Below are positions 7,153 to 8,002 of a DNA stretch of 8,002 nt, in pieces. The notes below the pieces were generated by a model. The model was not told the DNA's origin and searched no databases. It saw only the letters and a list, made by a program, of their open reading frames with translations. Origin of the DNA: an uncultured Porphyromonadaceae bacterium (GTDB lineage Bacteria; Bacteroidota; Bacteroidia; Bacteroidales; Muribaculaceae); the NCBI GenBank assembly GCA_900551515.1, contig URWH01000080.1, positions 1-8,002 on the forward strand, written 5' to 3'. The stretch's first letter is position 1. Every line of letters begins with the position of its first letter. A program made the position numbers and the translations under genes.

Positions 7153-7863
7153 ATGACAATAATGAAAAAGACAAAAATTTTTACGATTGGCGCATTGTCG
7201 CTTTCGCTTCTTCTTTCAGCAGGCTGTAACAGCATGACCAATATGGGTAAAGGTGCATTGATCGGTGGCGGCGGCGGTGCCGGACTTGGCGCAGGTATCG
7301 GTGCACTGATCGGCGGTGGCAAAGGCGCAGGCATCGGCGCAGCGATCGGTGCTGCCGTAGGCGCAGGTGCCGGCACGCTCATCGGCCGCAAGATGGACAA
7401 GCAGAAACAGGAACTCGAACGGCAGCTCGCCGACAAGGCAGCCGTAGAAACAGTTACCGACCAAAACGGCCTTGAAGCTATCAAGGTGACATTCAACAGC
7501 GGTATCCTCTTCCCGACAAACGGTACCACCCTCAACACGGCCGAACGCCAGTCGCTCGCAGGTTTTGCATCCAACCTCATCAACAACCCCGAGACCAATG
7601 TCCAGATCTTCGGTTACACCGACAACACCGGCTCGATGCAGGTGAACGAACGCGTTTCGACCGGCCGCGCTGATGCAGTGCGCAACTTCCTCGTAAACAG
7701 TGGTGTATCTGCCGCACGTGTTACGGCACAGGGCATCCCGATGGCCGACTACGTAGCATCCAACGACACAGCCGAAGGCCGCGCCCAGAACCGCCGCGTC
7801 GAGATCTACATCACCGCCAACCAGAAGATGATCCAGCAGGCCGAAAACGGCACGCTGAAATAA
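7153..7863 (+). CDS. OmpA-family outer-membrane lipoprotein with glycine-zipper segment
   Basis: Exported lipoprotein of 236 residues that probably anchors the outer membrane to peptidoglycan. A basic N-terminus and hydrophobic stretch (residues 4-20) lead to a signal peptidase II lipobox LSAGC (21-25), with Cys25 the lipidated residue. Residues 32-79 form a Gly/Ala-rich glycine zipper made of about three 16-residue repeats, likely a membrane-interacting helical hairpin. A short charged helix (79-98) links it to the C-terminal OmpA-like domain (about 108-222). There, FGYTDNTG (153-160) supplies the diaminopimelate-contacting Asp157, STGRADAVRNFL (169-180) supplies Arg172, and NRRVEIYI (213-220) closes the domain. 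Translation may begin at 7153 or at the fourth codon (ATG at 7162, MKKTKIF...); neither has a Shine-Dalgarno, and the signal peptide works from either. It is divergent from the transporter gene, and an insertion sequence lies 84 bases downstream. The family call is firm; the exact role is inferred. Confidence 0.93.
   Translation: MTIMKKTKIFTIGALSLSLLLSAGCNSMTNMGKGALIGGGGGAGLGAGIGALIGGGKGAGIGAAIGAAVGAGAGTLIGRKMDKQKQELERQLADKAAVETVTDQNGLEAIKVTFNSGILFPTNGTTLNTAERQSLAGFASNLINNPETNVQIFGYTDNTGSMQVNERVSTGRADAVRNFLVNSGVSAARVTAQGIPMADYVASNDTAEGRAQNRRVEIYITANQKMIQQAENGTLK
7252..7386 (+). repeat. Degenerate 48-base tandem repeat encoding the glycine zipper
   Basis: Two full units (7252-7299 and 7300-7347) and a more diverged third (from 7348) lie in frame within the OmpA-family gene. 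Units 1 and 2 encode 16-residue blocks identical at 13 of 16 positions, both opening GALIGGG; unit 3 opens GAAVGAG. Many differences between the first two units are synonymous (for example GCATTGATC against GCACTGATC), so the duplication is old and maintained by protein selection. Confidence 0.7.
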
Positions 7864-7944
7864 TAATTAGGTCAGAATCGGGATACGCTGTCTGACGCGG
7901 TGAGGTCTTGATTCAATAGATGAAAAAGAATCAGCCGCCCCGGC

Positions 7945-7998
7945 AATTGAACTGCACCCCAAAAGTTAGACACAAAACTTTTGGAGTGCAGTTTAATT
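7945..7998. repeat. Long inverted repeat (hairpin) at the insertion-sequence end
   Basis: Arms 7945-7967 and 7976-7998 form a 23-bp stem around an 8-base loop (7968-7975). The only imperfections are one G-T pair (7949 with 7994) and one C-A mismatch (7958 with 7985). The core arms read AACTGCACCCCAAAAGTT and AACTTTTGGAGTGCAGTT. There is no T tract after it, so it is not a typical terminator. It ends immediately before the ATG at 7999. Confidence 0.9.
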
Positions 7999-8002
7999 AT
8001 GA
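7948..8002 (+). mobile_element. Left end of an IS3-family (IS150-like) insertion sequence, truncated by the window
   Basis: From 7948 the sequence begins with the 5'-TG expected of IS3-family ends and continues TGAACTGCACCCCAAAAG, then TTAGACAC. This resembles terminal repeats I know from IS150-type elements of gut bacteria, whose left end often carries this kind of hairpin just before orfA. An ATG at 7999-8001 is placed where the first transposase gene would start, but only four bases of it are visible. The flanking AAT or CAAT (up to 7947) would be one copy of the target-site duplication. The family is recognised from the terminal sequence only; the transposase itself is outside the window. 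Confidence 0.6.

Noticed and set aside
7216..7464. A minus-strand Cys-rich frame opposite the glycine-zipper region
   Set aside because: Its repeats simply mirror the Gly/Ala codons of the OmpA-family gene read backwards.
7871..7933. Two 6-bp stem-loops after the OmpA-family gene considered as its terminator
   Set aside because: Stems are short, loops are 13-14 bases, and no T tract follows, so neither qualifies as an intrinsic terminator.
1..8002. A new multi-gene defence, secretion or biosynthetic system
   Set aside because: The genes are a tRNA synthetase, an ion pump, a HEAT-fold protein, an acyltransferase, a metabolite transporter and an OmpA-type lipoprotein in at least five separate transcripts. 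Nothing joins them into a dedicated system.

Overview
The window looks like ordinary chromosome from a member of the Bacteroidales (phylum Bacteroidota) with fairly high G+C. Three things support this. Upstream of four genes there are matches to the Bacteroidetes -7 motif TAnnTTTG, three of them with a TTTG or TTG -33 element at the usual spacing. There are no Shine-Dalgarno sequences. The ValRS KMSKQ variant and the K+-dependent HppA type are the forms I would expect in this group. A Muribaculaceae-like gut bacterium would fit the composition, but I cannot fix the family from sequence alone.

Layout from left to right: (1) the 5' two thirds of valS (valyl-tRNA synthetase, minus strand, running off the left edge) with its own promoter; (2) hppA, an ion-pumping membrane pyrophosphatase (minus strand), with a promoter upstream and a strong intrinsic terminator between it and valS; (3) a small AlkD-like HEAT-fold protein on the plus strand, divergent from hppA and apparently transcribed with almost no leader; (4) a membrane acyltransferase-3 gene and an EamA/DMT-type transporter gene, both minus strand and probably one transcript led by the transporter; (5) an OmpA-family lipoprotein with a glycine-zipper segment on the plus strand, divergent from the transporter; (6) at the extreme right, what looks like the left end of an IS3-family (IS150-like) insertion sequence. 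It carries a long hairpin that ends one base before a possible transposase start codon, and the element is cut by the window edge.

Functional links are modest. ValRS releases pyrophosphate during tRNA charging, and HppA recovers energy from pyrophosphate by pumping Na+ and/or H+. They are neighbours but appear to be separately transcribed. The other genes are envelope or housekeeping functions: polymer acylation or similar, small-molecule export, and anchoring of the outer membrane to peptidoglycan. No gap between genes exceeds 300 bases. I saw no tRNA, rRNA, CRISPR array, phage genes or evident new multi-gene system. The points most worth checking are the IS-end hairpin, the likely dual Na+/H+ type of HppA, and the AlkD-like protein that lacks the expected catalytic aromatic residues.
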